Assembly (NCBI RefSeq): GCF_013391405.1
Contig: NZ_JACBFD010000007.1
Span: 62,001-126,000 of the forward strand
Length of the DNA stretch: 64,000 bases
Source: Staphylococcus sp. GSSP0090
GTDB taxonomy: Bacteria; Bacillota; Bacilli; Staphylococcales; Staphylococcaceae
Direction of reading: 5' to 3'
This document shows, in pieces, positions 36,779 through 49,488 of the stretch. Under the pieces are notes generated by a model that did not search any database, was not told the origin of the DNA, and worked only from the letters and a program-made list of their open reading frames with translations. The position numbers were made by a program, and so were the translations under genes. The stretch's first letter is position 1. Each line of letters opens with the position of its first letter.

Positions 36779-38044
36779 TTATTTCGTATCATTGATAATT
36801 AATTGACGTAATGATTGACGTTTAATTACTTCTCTTGCTTTACCATCTTTTAAGAAAAACACAGATGGTTTCTGCATTTGATTATAATTAGATGCCATAG
36901 AATAATGATATGCGCCAGTTGAAAGTATTGCTAAATAATCTCCACGTTTCACTGTACTTGGTAATTGAGCATTTTTTATAATGATATCACCAGATTCACA
37001 TAACTTCCCAGCTATTGTTACTGTTTCGTCTTTAGGATCATTTCTATTAACTAATAAGGCTTCATATTTTGCATCATAAAGTGCAGTTCTAATATGATCA
37101 CTCATACCACCATCAATGGAAACATACTTATTGACCTGAGGAATCTCCTTAATCGTTCCAACCTCATACAATGTAATACCTGCTTCACCGACAATTGAAC
37201 GACCAGGTTCGATACCAATTTCAGGAACTGGATAATCTGCTTCTTTAGCAATTGATTTAATCGCTGTAGTAATCTCTGCGATGCCTTCTTCAATAGGGAA
37301 GCTTACATCACCTTCAACATATTTAATGCTGAAACCACCGCCTAAGTTAATTAAATCAACTTGGATTTCATTTGCTTTCAACCAATTAATAACAATATTA
37401 GCAGTTTCAATCATAGCCTCTGTGCCTTCGATTTGAGAGCCGACATGGAAATGAACACCCTTGAGATTTAATTTTTGAGTATTTCTAACTTTTTCAATAC
37501 CTTGAATAGCTAGACCATGCTTAATAGATAATCCGAATTTACTATCTTCTTGACCTGTTTGTATAAATTCATGCGTATGGGCTTCAACACCCGGATTCAA
37601 CCTTAAAACAACATTCATTGCTTCACTTGCATATCGCTCAATCAAATCAATTTCCTCTAATGAATCAATAACAATATAACCAACTTTACTTTCTAAAGCA
37701 TATTGAATTTCATGTTTTGTCTTGTTGTTACCATGAAAATGGATATGTTGTGGATCGAAACCAGCTTCTAATGCTGTATATAGTTCTCCTTCAGATACTA
37801 CATCTAATTCAAGTCCTTCTTCTTGTACTAATTTGACCATCTGTAAACAAGTGAATGCTTTAGACGCATATGAAATGTTATATCTTAAACCACTTTGTTT
37901 AAAAGCTTCATGATAGCGTCTCATTTGGTTTCTAATTTGTACTTCATCATAGACAAAAGTAGGTGTCCCAAAACTTTGTGCTATTGTTTTAAGACTTGTA
38001 CCTCCCATTGTAAGTTCACCATTGCTATTATATTCTACTACCAT
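36779..38044 (-). CDS. lysA: Diaminopimelate decarboxylase
   Basis: A 421-residue PLP enzyme performing the last step of lysine synthesis, meso-DAP to L-lysine. PLP is bound by Lys62 in Ser-Tyr-Ala-Ser-Lys-Ala. His-Phe-His-Gly-Asn-Asn-Lys, Gly-Gly-Gly-Phe and Glu-Pro-Gly-Arg are typical of the alanine-racemase-like barrel. The C-terminal active-site Cys-Glu-Ser-Gly-Asp and Gly-Ala-Tyr-His-Tyr-Ser-Met-Ala are present. It is last in the cluster, 3 bases after alr2. Confidence 0.97.
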   Translation of the reverse strand: MVVEYNSNGELTMGGTSLKTIAQSFGTPTFVYDEVQIRNQMRRYHEAFKQSGLRYNISYASKAFTCLQMVKLVQEEGLELDVVSEGELYTALEAGFDPQHIHFHGNNKTKHEIQYALESKVGYIVIDSLEEIDLIERYASEAMNVVLRLNPGVEAHTHEFIQTGQEDSKFGLSIKHGLAIQGIEKVRNTQKLNLKGVHFHVGSQIEGTEAMIETANIVINWLKANEIQVDLINLGGGFSIKYVEGDVSFPIEEGIAEITTAIKSIAKEADYPVPEIGIEPGRSIVGEAGITLYEVGTIKEIPQVNKYVSIDGGMSDHIRTALYDAKYEALLVNRNDPKDETVTIAGKLCESGDIIIKNAQLPSTVKRGDYLAILSTGAYHYSMASNYNQMQKPSVFFLKDGKAREVIKRQSLRQLIINDTK

Positions 38045-38047
38045 ATT

Positions 38048-39121
38048 TTATCTATACTCCTTTATTAATGAGTCATGATTCATTGCACTTAATTGTTCTG
38101 AGTTAGCGCCAACACCTTTAAATGTAAATTCATCAACGCGTATATCGTTATTATATAGTATAACTTCATCTTGTGCATGGACACTGTCATCAACTTCTAC
38201 AAACATATGGCTCATCATGAGTGCACGGATAGGGTAGCGCTTGTTATTGATCAATGCTTCATGCTGTGCTCTTGCTTTAAGAATACCATCACCATAACCA
38301 ACATCAACAACTGCTAATTTTGTATTATTTTTAGTCGCTTCAAATGCGAAACTGTAACCACAAAAATCACCAGCATTGACTTCACGTACTTGTATCACAT
38401 TGCCTTTAACTGTAAGTGATTGCTTTATGTTCATTTCATTGATTGTACTATAAGGTCTAGAACCATATAATGCAATGCCAACACGTGCATGTGTATGATG
38501 GGGTAGTACGCCTTGTTCACGATAGTAACTTGCACTATTCTGTGCATGTATCATCTTAAATTGATAACCTTCATCAAGCAAGGTATCAACAAGCTCTAAC
38601 CAAGCTGTACGCTCTATTTGATAATCTGGAACATCAAACTCATCTGCGTATCCAAAATGTGTCCATAAACCAACAATGTTCATTTTATGCTCTTTATTAT
38701 TTTGTTTATGGTGCTGAATTACTTCTTTAATTTCATCGATTGTTTTTAGACCTGAACGATGTAACAAATTTTCATATTCCAAGTGAATTTGTATATCGTA
38801 TAATTCATTCATATTTTCATAATAAAAAGAAAGCGAAGGCAAGGTCATTTGAATATGATATTCACGTAACATATCAAATTCATAAACTGCATTCATTAAA
38901 AAAATGGTTGCATTAGGTGCCATTTTGCGTATTCGGATTGCCTCATTTAGCGATGTAGTACTGAATGTATTTATTCCTATATCCAAAAACTGTTCTACTG
39001 CAAATTCAAGTCCATAATGGTACGCATTATTTTTTACTACTGCCATTATTTGGTTATCTTGTATAACATTTTTAGCGTTTTCTTTAAATAATTGTCGATT
39101 TACTGACCATGTGGCTGTCAT
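38048..39121 (-). CDS. alr2: Alanine racemase family protein of the DAP cluster
   Basis: A 357-residue fold-type III PLP enzyme. Lys30 in Val-Lys-Asn-Asn-Ala-Tyr-His-Tyr-Gly would bind PLP, and the Arg-Val-Gly-Ile-Ala-Leu-Tyr-Gly motif near 236 matches alanine racemases. In S. aureus the homologous Alr2 lies in the dap operon and is a secondary racemase. Whether it racemises alanine, lysine or a DAP intermediate here is unknown. Its start overlaps the deacetylase stop by 4 bases. Confidence 0.88.
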   Translation of the reverse strand: MTATWSVNRQLFKENAKNVIQDNQIMAVVKNNAYHYGLEFAVEQFLDIGINTFSTTSLNEAIRIRKMAPNATIFLMNAVYEFDMLREYHIQMTLPSLSFYYENMNELYDIQIHLEYENLLHRSGLKTIDEIKEVIQHHKQNNKEHKMNIVGLWTHFGYADEFDVPDYQIERTAWLELVDTLLDEGYQFKMIHAQNSASYYREQGVLPHHTHARVGIALYGSRPYSTINEMNIKQSLTVKGNVIQVREVNAGDFCGYSFAFEATKNNTKLAVVDVGYGDGILKARAQHEALINNKRYPIRALMMSHMFVEVDDSVHAQDEVILYNNDIRVDEFTFKGVGANSEQLSAMNHDSLIKEYR

Positions 39122-40275
39122 TGCGATTGCACCTCACCATAAGATTTAAGTAATTGTTCATAGTAATCTGCAATACGTATCAATATAGATTCATTGAAAT
39201 TCAAATGAGATGTGTGTAAACCAGTCACGTATCCTTTTGCTTCATCTCGAACACCCACAAATACAAAATAGCTTGGTGCAATTTGACTATAGAAACTAAA
39301 GTCTTCACCAAATAAATAGGGCGTTGGTTTATCAATTACTTCAAAATCTGCATTTGTTAATGCATGTTCAACATGTTTGCGTAATTGAAGATCATTAAAA
39401 GTAGGAGGGTAACCTTCTTCAAATTTCACTTCACAATCGACATTAAATAAAAGTTTAACACTCTCACTAATTTGAACCATTTGATGTTTCACAATTTCTA
39501 AATCTTTTACATCATATGTTCGAATTGTACCTTCTAAATAACCATTACTAGGCACTGTATTTATGGCTTCACCAGCTTCAAAATGTCCCATATGTACAAT
39601 ATTTCGTTTCAATCCATTTAAATGATATTGCTGTATTTGACCTACTTGTGTCAAAACGTGTTGCAATGCTTCACCACACGAATGTCCTTGTTCCTTGTCA
39701 GCAACATGACTGGAAAGCCCATGCAGATAAAATCTATATTCTGTGGCACTTGCTGTAATTTCTTCATCTCTAATTACGACGCGTCCTTCGTTTTCAAATG
39801 GCATGACATGAATACCAAAAACCGCTTCAACAGGATATTTATCAAATGCACCAGCACGTATCAAACGATTTGCGCCACCGCCAGTTTCTTCTGCAGGTTG
39901 AAATATGAAGATGATATTTTGTGGGAGCTCACCTTTATCAGCCAAAATTTTACACCGCTTAACAAATAGCATAAGGGCAGTTGTGTGTCCATCATGCCCA
40001 CATGCATGCATAACATGATCTACTTCACTTCGGTAGGGTACATCATTTTCTTCATAAATAGGCAACGCATCTATATCAGCGCGATATGCAATCGTATGTG
40101 TGCCATTGCCAGATAAATGGGCGATAATCCCAGTATCTAATGGACGTTCATATGCTACACCTAATTCATCTAAAAATTGTGCGATATAGTTTGTTGTTTC
40201 ATATTCATGTAAACTTAATTCTGGATGCTTATGTAAATAACGTCTATGTTCTGTTACAAATTCCAACTCAGTCAT
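39118..40275 (-). CDS. M20-family N-acetyldiaminopimelate deacetylase / amidohydrolase
   Basis: A 385-residue metallo-amidohydrolase of the hippurate hydrolase/DapE-like M20 family. Metal ligands are visible in [15 protein letters not shown] and the C-terminal Gly-Leu-His-Thr-Ser-His. The cluster uses the acetyl branch (DapD/DapH type), so removal of acetate from N-acetyl-LL-DAP is the likely job. The chosen start is ATG 40275, ten bases after AAAGGA; TTG 40284 is too close to that site. Confidence 0.85.
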   Translation of the reverse strand: MTELEFVTEHRRYLHKHPELSLHEYETTNYIAQFLDELGVAYERPLDTGIIAHLSGNGTHTIAYRADIDALPIYEENDVPYRSEVDHVMHACGHDGHTTALMLFVKRCKILADKGELPQNIIFIFQPAEETGGGANRLIRAGAFDKYPVEAVFGIHVMPFENEGRVVIRDEEITASATEYRFYLHGLSSHVADKEQGHSCGEALQHVLTQVGQIQQYHLNGLKRNIVHMGHFEAGEAINTVPSNGYLEGTIRTYDVKDLEIVKHQMVQISESVKLLFNVDCEVKFEEGYPPTFNDLQLRKHVEHALTNADFEVIDKPTPYLFGEDFSFYSQIAPSYFVFVGVRDEAKGYVTGLHTSHLNFNESILIRIADYYEQLLKSYGEVQSQ

Positions 40276-40566
40276 CAATATCAAATCCTTTAAATTATTA
40301 TATTAATTACCCTAAATAAACCTCATTATTCTGTTTGCTATGTATGATATATAACGTTCATTAAAAATTTATAAAAATAGGAGGATAGACAAACTTATCA
40401 ATGCAAAGCATGTTTTAACGCTTCACCATAGATAAGGGGAGACATAATAATAAAATATATATTGTCTCGTCTAAACCTCCCATATTCAACAAAATCATTC
40501 AGTATCATTTTGTGTAAAATACATATAGTAGTATATACCTTGTATCAGTTCTATATACTCAGTAAT
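40276..40566. other. Gap inside the lysine cluster with inverted repeats
   Basis: About 290 non-coding bases separate dapD from the deacetylase gene. GGAGGATAGAC (40380-40390) can pair with GTCTAAACCTCC (40469-40480) with one bulge. Inside it GAGACA (40439) pairs with TGTCTC (40463). It may hold a terminator or attenuator for lysC-dapD and a new promoter for the last three genes. Confidence 0.45.
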
Positions 40567-41286
40567 CTAGTCATTTAATTTTCTTAGCGCTGAAACAATT
40601 TCACGTTTCGAATCTTCAACTTCAGTTGTTTGCTTAATTACTTTTGCTGGTGTCCCAGCTACTACCGCTCCAGCTGGTACATCTTGCGTAACAATTGCAC
40701 CGGCAGCGACAATCGCACCAGCACCTACGCGAACGCCTTCAAGAATGACTGCATTGGCTCCTATAAGTACATCATCTTCAATAACTACAGGTGATGCACT
40801 CGGTGGTTCTATAACGCCAGCTAACACAGCACCCGCACCAACATGTACATTTTTACCTGTTGTTGCACGACCACCTAATGTAGCATTCATATCTACCATT
40901 GTACCTTCACCAATAACTGCACCAATATTGATTGTTGCACCCATCATGATTACAGCACCATCTTCAATGATAGCTTGTTCACGAATAAATGCACCAGGTT
41001 CTATACGTGCATTTGTATTCGTTAAGTCTTTCAGTGGAATTGCTGAGTTACGTCGATCCATTTCGACTTCAATCTCATCGATAGCTGATTGATTTGACTC
41101 ATAAAATGGTTTCCAATCACCTGCTTCACAAAAGATGACTTTTGAATCTGAAGAACCAAATACTTTAAAGTTACTAGGGAAAGTGATATTTTCAAAATCA
41201 CCATTGATGTAAACTTTTAGTGGTGTAGATTTTTTTGCATCACTTATATATTGAATAATTTCTTCTGCCGTTAAATGTTGTACCAT
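40567..41286 (-). CDS. dapD: Tetrahydrodipicolinate N-acetyltransferase
   Basis: A 239-residue hexapeptide-repeat transferase (DapH type) that acetylates tetrahydrodipicolinate using acetyl-CoA. The left-handed beta-helix is seen as many Gly-Ala-Val/Ile-Ile repeats from about 95 to 215, including Asn-Val-His-Val-Gly-Ala-Gly-Ala. The N-terminal domain of about 85 residues is typical of the acetyl form. Ribosome binding site AAGGAGC. 22 bases after dapB. Confidence 0.95.
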   Translation of the reverse strand: MVQHLTAEEIIQYISDAKKSTPLKVYINGDFENITFPSNFKVFGSSDSKVIFCEAGDWKPFYESNQSAIDEIEVEMDRRNSAIPLKDLTNTNARIEPGAFIREQAIIEDGAVIMMGATINIGAVIGEGTMVDMNATLGGRATTGKNVHVGAGAVLAGVIEPPSASPVVIEDDVLIGANAVILEGVRVGAGAIVAAGAIVTQDVPAGAVVAGTPAKVIKQTTEVEDSKREIVSALRKLND

Positions 41287-41308
41287 AATTAAATTCGCTC
41301 CTTAGGGT

Positions 41309-43906
<2,598 letters not shown>

Positions 43907-43956
43907 ATACAAAACACTCCATTTTTTAATAGTTAATTTCAAAAAGTTGTGAAAAT

Positions 43957-45165
43957 TCAGATATCAAAAGCTTGATATAAGGTCTGTACCGCACGTTCAC
44001 CATTTTCAGCATCAATGACACATGAAATACTAATTTCTGATGTTGTTGTTTGATAAAAAGAAATATTATTTTCAATTAAGGTAATAAATGCCTTTGAAGC
44101 CACGCCTGACATATCTCTCATACCTGAACCGATTAAAGAAATTTTAGCGTAAGCTTCATTAATTCTGAAGTCTAAGGCACTAAAGTCTACTTTTAATGTT
44201 TCTAGTATAGATGAAATTTGTGCGACATCCGTGTCTTTAATTGTAAAAGACATCTGTAATCCTTCTAAATTAACAATTTGAGAAATCATATCGACATTTA
44301 CAGAACCCTCATCTAATTGACTGAATAATTTTGTCAGTAGTTTATTATCTGGCAAGGGATAACTAATTGTAACATGCATCATATGCGTGTCTAATGCTAC
44401 ACCCGTGACAGCTTTTTTCTCTAAAATTTCTGTTTGTGGCATAATCCATGTTCCTTTCACATTTGATAAAGTTCTACCTAAATATAGGGGGATGTTATAG
44501 TTATTTGCTAATTCAACACTTCTTGTTTCTAATACACCTGCACCTAAAGCACTCATTTCCATCATTTCTTCATAAGATACATAGTCGAGACGCTTCGCAT
44601 CTTTATAGAGTCGAGGATCTGTAGCATAAACACCATCCACATCTGTATAAATTTCACAAGGTGTGTTATTACTAGCAGCTAAGGCAACAGCAGTCGTATC
44701 AGAACCACCACGTCCTAAAGTCGTTACTTCCAACTCATCATTAATACCTTGGAATCCAGCTACAACAAGCACGTCATTTTCTTCAAATGCTTGTTCAAAT
44801 GTTTCGGGGTTAATTTCTGCTATACGACTTTTCAAATGATGGCCAACTGTTTTGATACCAGCTTGATAACCCGTCATAGCTTTCGCATTAACACCAATAT
44901 CATTTAAAACCATTGATAAATAGGACACGGTTTGTTGTTCACCAGTTGTAAGTAGTAACGCTAATTCTTGATCTTTTGGACTCGCAGTTAATGTTGATAC
45001 ATTTGCCATTAATTCATCAGTTGTCTTACCCATAGCACTGACCACGACAATGAGTTGTTCTCCTTGCGCAGTTCTTAAATGTAACATCTCAGCTATATTT
45101 TTTATTTTAGTAAAATCACTAACCGAAGAACCTCCAAATTTCAAAACACTTCTTTCCAAATTCAT
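43957..45165 (-). CDS. lysC: Aspartate kinase
   Basis: A 402-residue kinase phosphorylating aspartate, first step of the pathway. The N-terminal Lys-Phe-Gly-Gly-Ser-Ser-Val, central Gly-Arg-Gly-Gly-Ser-Asp-Thr-Thr-Ala and two C-terminal ACT domains (about 250-400) are present, the last with Ser-Leu-Ile-Gly-Ser-Gly-Met. First gene after the lysine riboswitch, consistent with a lysine-controlled isozyme. AGGAGG before the ATG. Confidence 0.96.
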   Translation of the reverse strand: MNLERSVLKFGGSSVSDFTKIKNIAEMLHLRTAQGEQLIVVVSAMGKTTDELMANVSTLTASPKDQELALLLTTGEQQTVSYLSMVLNDIGVNAKAMTGYQAGIKTVGHHLKSRIAEINPETFEQAFEENDVLVVAGFQGINDELEVTTLGRGGSDTTAVALAASNNTPCEIYTDVDGVYATDPRLYKDAKRLDYVSYEEMMEMSALGAGVLETRSVELANNYNIPLYLGRTLSNVKGTWIMPQTEILEKKAVTGVALDTHMMHVTISYPLPDNKLLTKLFSQLDEGSVNVDMISQIVNLEGLQMSFTIKDTDVAQISSILETLKVDFSALDFRINEAYAKISLIGSGMRDMSGVASKAFITLIENNISFYQTTTSEISISCVIDAENGERAVQTLYQAFDI

Positions 45166-45202
45166 ATCCTCCTCGTTGAATAGGGGAGAATCACAGTTAT
45201 AT

Positions 45203-45445
45203 AAAAAAAGAACAAGTCCGAAATGCGAACCTGTTCTATATTATATATACAAGTGATGCACTCCATTATTTTAAAATAATGACAGACTCTTAGCTCTTAA
45301 CCATAAAGTCCAACACGTTATAAGCTGCTATTATAACCGTTTCGGCATCTCACCCTTTCAAAATTAGCTGCTAGCAGTCAGATTCTTCTAATTTTTACTA
45401 ATGATTGATGCGCCTCATCAAAACCTTATTTAATTTTTGTTTATG
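45203..45445 (-). promoter_or_regulatory. Lysine riboswitch (L box) with terminator, lysC leader
   Basis: Read on the minus strand, the leader holds the conserved lysine-aptamer blocks: GATGAGGCGCATC with AGTAA downstream, then AAAGGGTGAGATGCCGAA, and TTGGACT closer to the 3' side. It ends in a hairpin (GAACAGGTTCGC ... GACTTGTTC, 45210-45236) and a run of seven T, an intrinsic terminator directly before the lysC ribosome binding site. High lysine should favour the terminator. Confidence 0.88.
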
Positions 45446-45451
45446 ATTCAC

Positions 45452-45480
45452 ATTATACATAGGCTACTGTGTACTGTAAA
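45452..45480 (-). promoter_or_regulatory. Promoter of the lysC-dap operon
   Basis: Minus-strand -35 TTTACA (45475-45480), exactly 17 bases, then -10 TATAAT (45452-45457). Predicted start near 45445, just before the riboswitch aptamer. Confidence 0.8.
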
Positions 45481-45603
45481 CCGCTTTTCTCTAACTTTTT
45501 TAAATTTACTGAAAAATATGACATTTAAATCATTCTTTTTACTTTATGAATGTAAAATAACACAAATAACTATTATTTTTGCATCATGTAAATAAGGAAT
45601 CGT

Positions 45604-46434
45604 TTAGAATTCTTCATATGTTGCTGGATCTTGGCCTTTTAATCGTCCATCTTGCTGCGTTAGACTATTGATTTTATCAATATCTTGTTGATCTAAATTA
45701 AAATCAAATATATCTTTATTTTGAATTTGTCTCGCAATTGATGTTGATTTAGGAATAGGGATAACACCATTTTGCACATGCCATTTCAAAATAATTTGAG
45801 GTATTGTTTTATTATATTTTTCTGCAATAACAGCAACATCTTTATCCTTAATCACCTCAGAAGCACGTCCTAATGGACTCCAAGCTTGTGTGATGATACC
45901 TTTTTGATTATGATATTGAATCATATCTTGTTGATTAAAGTATGGATGCAACTCAATTTGATTGACTACAGGTAACACACCAGTTTCTTTTTCTAATGTT
46001 TCAATATGTTCTGGTAAGAAATTACAAACACCAATGGATTTTATCAACCCGGCTTTTTGAGCATCTATCATCGCTTGCCATGCTTCTACATATTTGCCTT
46101 GTTTAGGGTTAGGCCAGTGAATTAAGTATAAATCTAAATAGTCAACGCCTAATCTGTAAATTGATTCTTGGATGGCAACCATTGCTGCATCATAATCTTG
46201 GTAGCGGCCAGGTAATTTTGAAGTAATGATAATTTGATCTCTGGTCACATGACTATTTTCAATAGCTTTACCAACTGTACCTTCATTTTCATAATTATAT
46301 GCTGTATCTAATAAGCGATATCCTTGATTTAATGCATTTGTTATTGCGTGCGCACCATGTGCACCATTTAGTTTATATGTACCAAAACCAATTTGAGGTA
46401 ATACTTGTCCGTCAATCATATTTAAAGTTTCCAT
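45604..46434 (-). CDS. Aldo/keto reductase
   Basis: A 276-residue NADPH-dependent AKR. The catalytic tetrad is visible: Asp and Tyr in Leu-Leu-Asp-Thr-Ala-Tyr-Asn-Tyr (about 43-48), Lys in Ile-Thr-Ser-Lys-Leu near 73, and His in Leu-Ile-His-Trp-Pro near 105. The cofactor motif Ile-Pro-Ile-Pro-Lys-Ser lies near 225. Similar to YvgN/YtbE-type reductases of aldehydes such as methylglyoxal. The substrate is unproven. Monocistronic. Confidence 0.9.
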   Translation of the reverse strand: METLNMIDGQVLPQIGFGTYKLNGAHGAHAITNALNQGYRLLDTAYNYENEGTVGKAIENSHVTRDQIIITSKLPGRYQDYDAAMVAIQESIYRLGVDYLDLYLIHWPNPKQGKYVEAWQAMIDAQKAGLIKSIGVCNFLPEHIETLEKETGVLPVVNQIELHPYFNQQDMIQYHNQKGIITQAWSPLGRASEVIKDKDVAVIAEKYNKTIPQIILKWHVQNGVIPIPKSTSIARQIQNKDIFDFNLDQQDIDKINSLTQQDGRLKGQDPATYEEF

Positions 46435-46557
46435 TTAAACATTCCTCCTACAGTTAATTAGTTATGATTATATAATTGTAAAAATGCTTTTAAAAGTAAT
46501 CGGCCTATACAATTTTTATAGTAGGCGGAAGTGTGAATTTAGCAAAAGTTATATATC

Positions 46558-46605
46558 CAATAATATACAAAAAGAACAATAATATACAAAAAGAACAATA
46601 ATATA
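46558..46605. repeat. Short tandem repeat, 19-bp unit
   Basis: CAATAATATACAAAAAGAA occurs twice in direct succession (46558-46576 and 46577-46595), followed by a ten-base partial third copy. It lies in the gap between the ABC-F and aldo/keto reductase genes. Confidence 0.8.
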
Positions 46606-46621
46606 TACGTGATACCAAAGA

Positions 46622-46663
46622 GAAAAGAACCCAAAACATTGATCAATGTCTCGGGCTCTTAAA
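46622..46663 (-). terminator. Terminator after the ABC-F gene
   Basis: GAACCC / GGGCTC outer pairing with an inner CATTGATCAATG palindrome; T-rich tail on the minus strand. Imperfect stem. Confidence 0.6.
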
Positions 46664-46670
46664 TATCATT

Positions 46671-48275
46671 TTATTTAGCTAATACACCAGTTTCTTCTAA
46701 ATATGCTTCATAAGAAATTTCTTTAGAAACTGCACCAGGAGGATTTAAATCGATAACGCGGTTCGCGATTGTGTTGATAAATTCAAAGTCATATGATGTA
46801 AAGATGATTGAACCTTTAAAGTTCTTCAAGCCATCATTTACAGCGGTAATACTTTCTAAATCTAAATGGTTTGTAGGTTCATCTAATAATAATACGTTTG
46901 CGCTAGATAGCATCATTTTACTTAACATACAACGTACTTTTTCGCCACCTGAAAGCACACTCGCTTTTTTCTTAACTTCTTCACCACTGAATAACATACG
47001 TCCTAAGAAACCACGTAAGAATGTTTCAGTTTGTTCATCTTCAGGTGCATATTGACGTAACCAGTCTACTAAATTCATATCTACACCTTCAAAGTAAGCT
47101 GAGTTATCTTTAGGGAAGTAACTACGTGAAGTCGTAACACCCCATCTAACTGTACCTTCATCAGGTTCCATTTCACCTGCCAAGATTTTCAATAATGTTG
47201 ATTTAGCAAATTCACTATCTCCAATTAAGACAGCTTTATCATTAGGATCCATTGTAAATGAAATGTTATCTAACACTTTTACACCATCAATTGTTTTTGA
47301 AAGGTTTTCTACAAACAATAAGTCATTCCCAATTTCACGTTCTGGAGTGAATTTAACAAATGGATAACGACGTGATGACGGTTGAATATCATCCAGTTCA
47401 ATTTTTTCAAGTTGTTTCTTACGACTTGTTGCTTGTTTTGATTTTGAGGCATTTGCTGAGAAACGCGCTACGAAATCTTGCAACTCTTTAATTTTTTCTT
47501 CTTTTTTCTTATTTTGATCTTGGGCCATTTTCATAGCTAACTGACTAGATTGATACCAAAAATCATAGTTACCAACGTAAACTTTAATTTTCCCATAATC
47601 TAAATCAGCAATGTGAGTACATACGTTATTTAAAAAGTGTCTATCATGAGAAACAACAATAACCGTATTTTCAAAATTAATTAAGAAATCTTCTAACCAA
47701 CTGATTGCCGGGATATCTAAACCATTGGTAGGCTCATCTAGTAACAATACGTCTGGTTTACCAAAAAGACTTTGTGCCAATAAGACTTTTACTTTTTGAT
47801 TATTTTCTAATTCTGACATCGTTTTATCTTGTAAATCTGCTTTGATACCAAGACCAGAAAGTAGGGAACCAGCATCTGCTTCCGCATTCCATCCGTCCAT
47901 TTCTGCAAATTCGCCTTCTAATTCTGCTGCTCTAATACCATCTTCATCACTGAAATCAGGTTTCATATAGATTTCATCTTTTTCTTTCATAACAGCATAT
48001 AAACGTTCATGTCCTTTTATAACAACATCAATTACACGTTCATCTTCAAATGCAAAGTGATCTTGCTTTAATACTGCTAAACGTTCATTTTTCCCCATAG
48101 AAACATGACCCGTTTGTGCATCTAATTCTCCAGATAAAATCTTCAAGAATGTTGATTTACCTGCACCATTTGCACCTATCAAACCATAGCAATTGCCATC
48201 TGTAAATTTAATATTTACATCTTCAAATAGCTTACGATCGCCAAATCGTAAACTTACATCAGTAACTTGTAACAT
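46671..48275 (-). CDS. ABC-F family ATPase (YbiT/YkpA type)
   Basis: A 534-residue soluble protein with two ATP-binding domains and no membrane part. The first domain has a good P-loop (Gly-Ala-Asn-Gly-Ala-Gly-Lys-Ser-Thr near 36) and Leu-Leu-Leu-Asp-Glu-Pro-Thr. The linker is basic and helical (about 235-300). The second domain has a degenerate P-loop (Gly-Asp-Ser-Glu-Phe-Ala-Lys-Ser-Thr) but an intact Leu-Ser-Gly-Gly-Glu and Walker B. ABC-F proteins act on ribosomes. There is no sign that this is a drug-resistance member. The start is ATG 48275 after AGGAG. Confidence 0.9.
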   Translation of the reverse strand: MLQVTDVSLRFGDRKLFEDVNIKFTDGNCYGLIGANGAGKSTFLKILSGELDAQTGHVSMGKNERLAVLKQDHFAFEDERVIDVVIKGHERLYAVMKEKDEIYMKPDFSDEDGIRAAELEGEFAEMDGWNAEADAGSLLSGLGIKADLQDKTMSELENNQKVKVLLAQSLFGKPDVLLLDEPTNGLDIPAISWLEDFLINFENTVIVVSHDRHFLNNVCTHIADLDYGKIKVYVGNYDFWYQSSQLAMKMAQDQNKKKEEKIKELQDFVARFSANASKSKQATSRKKQLEKIELDDIQPSSRRYPFVKFTPEREIGNDLLFVENLSKTIDGVKVLDNISFTMDPNDKAVLIGDSEFAKSTLLKILAGEMEPDEGTVRWGVTTSRSYFPKDNSAYFEGVDMNLVDWLRQYAPEDEQTETFLRGFLGRMLFSGEEVKKKASVLSGGEKVRCMLSKMMLSSANVLLLDEPTNHLDLESITAVNDGLKNFKGSIIFTSYDFEFINTIANRVIDLNPPGAVSKEISYEAYLEETGVLAK

Positions 48276-48418
48276 GCATTTACTCCTTTTCGTTAATCTA
48301 CCGCACAAATTATAACACACTTATCCTGTACTTTCGACCTTTCGTACTAGAGTAATGCTTGTTTTCCCATAGCATGTTATAATACATAAGAATAAATTTA
48401 AGAACGAAGGAGAAAAGT

Positions 48419-49318
48419 ATGGCCCAAGATGAAAAAGATATTGTAGGTTCAATTGAATTCCTTGACGTTGTAGGATTAGAAGGATCCACATACAAATTAA
48501 AAGGACCCAACGGCGAAGAAGTAAAATTAAATCAATCTGAAATTAACGATGAAGACGAATTACAAATAGGTGAAGCATATAGCTTCTTTGTTTATCCTAA
48601 TAGATCAGGTGCACTATTTGCTACTCAAAATATGCCTGACATTACAACAAATAAATATGATTTTGTAAAAGTACTAAAGACTGATAGAGATGGTGCTCAC
48701 GTTGATGTTGGTTTACCAAGAGAAGTATTGATACCATGGGAAGATCTTCCTAAAGTTAAAGACGTGTGGCCAGTACAAGGCGACGAATTATTTGTTACTT
48801 TACGTATAGACAGAGATAATAATATGTTTGCTCGCTTAGCAACAGAAACAATTGTTGAACAAATGTATACACCTGTGTTCGATGATGAAAAACAAAACCA
48901 AGTGATAGAAGCAAGACCATACCGTCTACTTAGAATTGGCAGTTTCTTATTATCTAAAGATGGATATAAAATATTCGTTCATGAAACAGAACGTAAAGAA
49001 GAACCTCGATTAGGTGAAAATGTCAGCGTCCGTATCATTGGTCATAATGAAAAAGGAGAGTTAAACGGTTCGTTCTTGCCATTAGCACATGAACGATTAG
49101 ATGATGACGGACAACATATATTCGACTTACTCGTTGAATACGATGGCGAACTACCTTTTTCAGACAAATCAAGCCCAGAAGCAATCAAAGAAATATTTAA
49201 TATGAGCAAAGGCTCATTCAAAAGAGCGATTGGCCATCTTTATAAAAATAAAATTATCACAATTGAAAGTGGTAAAATTGCCTTAACTCAAAAAGGTTGG
49301 GAAAGAATCGAAAAATAA
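48419..49318 (+). CDS. cvfB: Conserved virulence factor B, S1-domain RNA-binding protein
   Basis: A 299-residue protein with S1-like OB domains in its N-terminal two thirds (about 5-210; note Val-Asp-Val-Gly-Leu-Pro-Arg-Glu-Val-Leu near 95) and a winged-helix C-terminus (about 225-295). S. aureus CvfB binds RNA and influences agr-dependent toxin production. Divergent from the ABC-F gene with about 140 bases between, as in S. aureus. AAGGAG before the ATG. Confidence 0.92.
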   Translation: MAQDEKDIVGSIEFLDVVGLEGSTYKLKGPNGEEVKLNQSEINDEDELQIGEAYSFFVYPNRSGALFATQNMPDITTNKYDFVKVLKTDRDGAHVDVGLPREVLIPWEDLPKVKDVWPVQGDELFVTLRIDRDNNMFARLATETIVEQMYTPVFDDEKQNQVIEARPYRLLRIGSFLLSKDGYKIFVHETERKEEPRLGENVSVRIIGHNEKGELNGSFLPLAHERLDDDGQHIFDLLVEYDGELPFSDKSSPEAIKEIFNMSKGSFKRAIGHLYKNKIITIESGKIALTQKGWERIEK

Positions 49319-49444
49319 TTCCTTCTATTATAAAGCAGTGGGCGATTGAATTAAAATCACTTAAATCGCACCTCATTGTTTATACGCTTTAATACAATGG
49401 CTGCACATTGATTCTCAAAAACATCATTAAGTACTCAATATGAA

Positions 49445-49488
49445 AACCTAAAAATACTACTTTTTCGTAGTTATTTTTAGGTTTTTTT
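49445..49488 (+). terminator. Terminator after cvfB
   Basis: AACCTAAAAATACTAC pairs with GTAGTTATTTTTAGGTT (one bulge) and is followed by TTTTTT. Confidence 0.85.

Noticed and set aside
40745..41092. A 115-residue plus-strand frame opposite dapD, and a similar frame at 39622-39969 opposite the deacetylase
   Set aside because: They are shadows of well-identified genes on the minus strand. They have no ribosome binding site and low-complexity composition.
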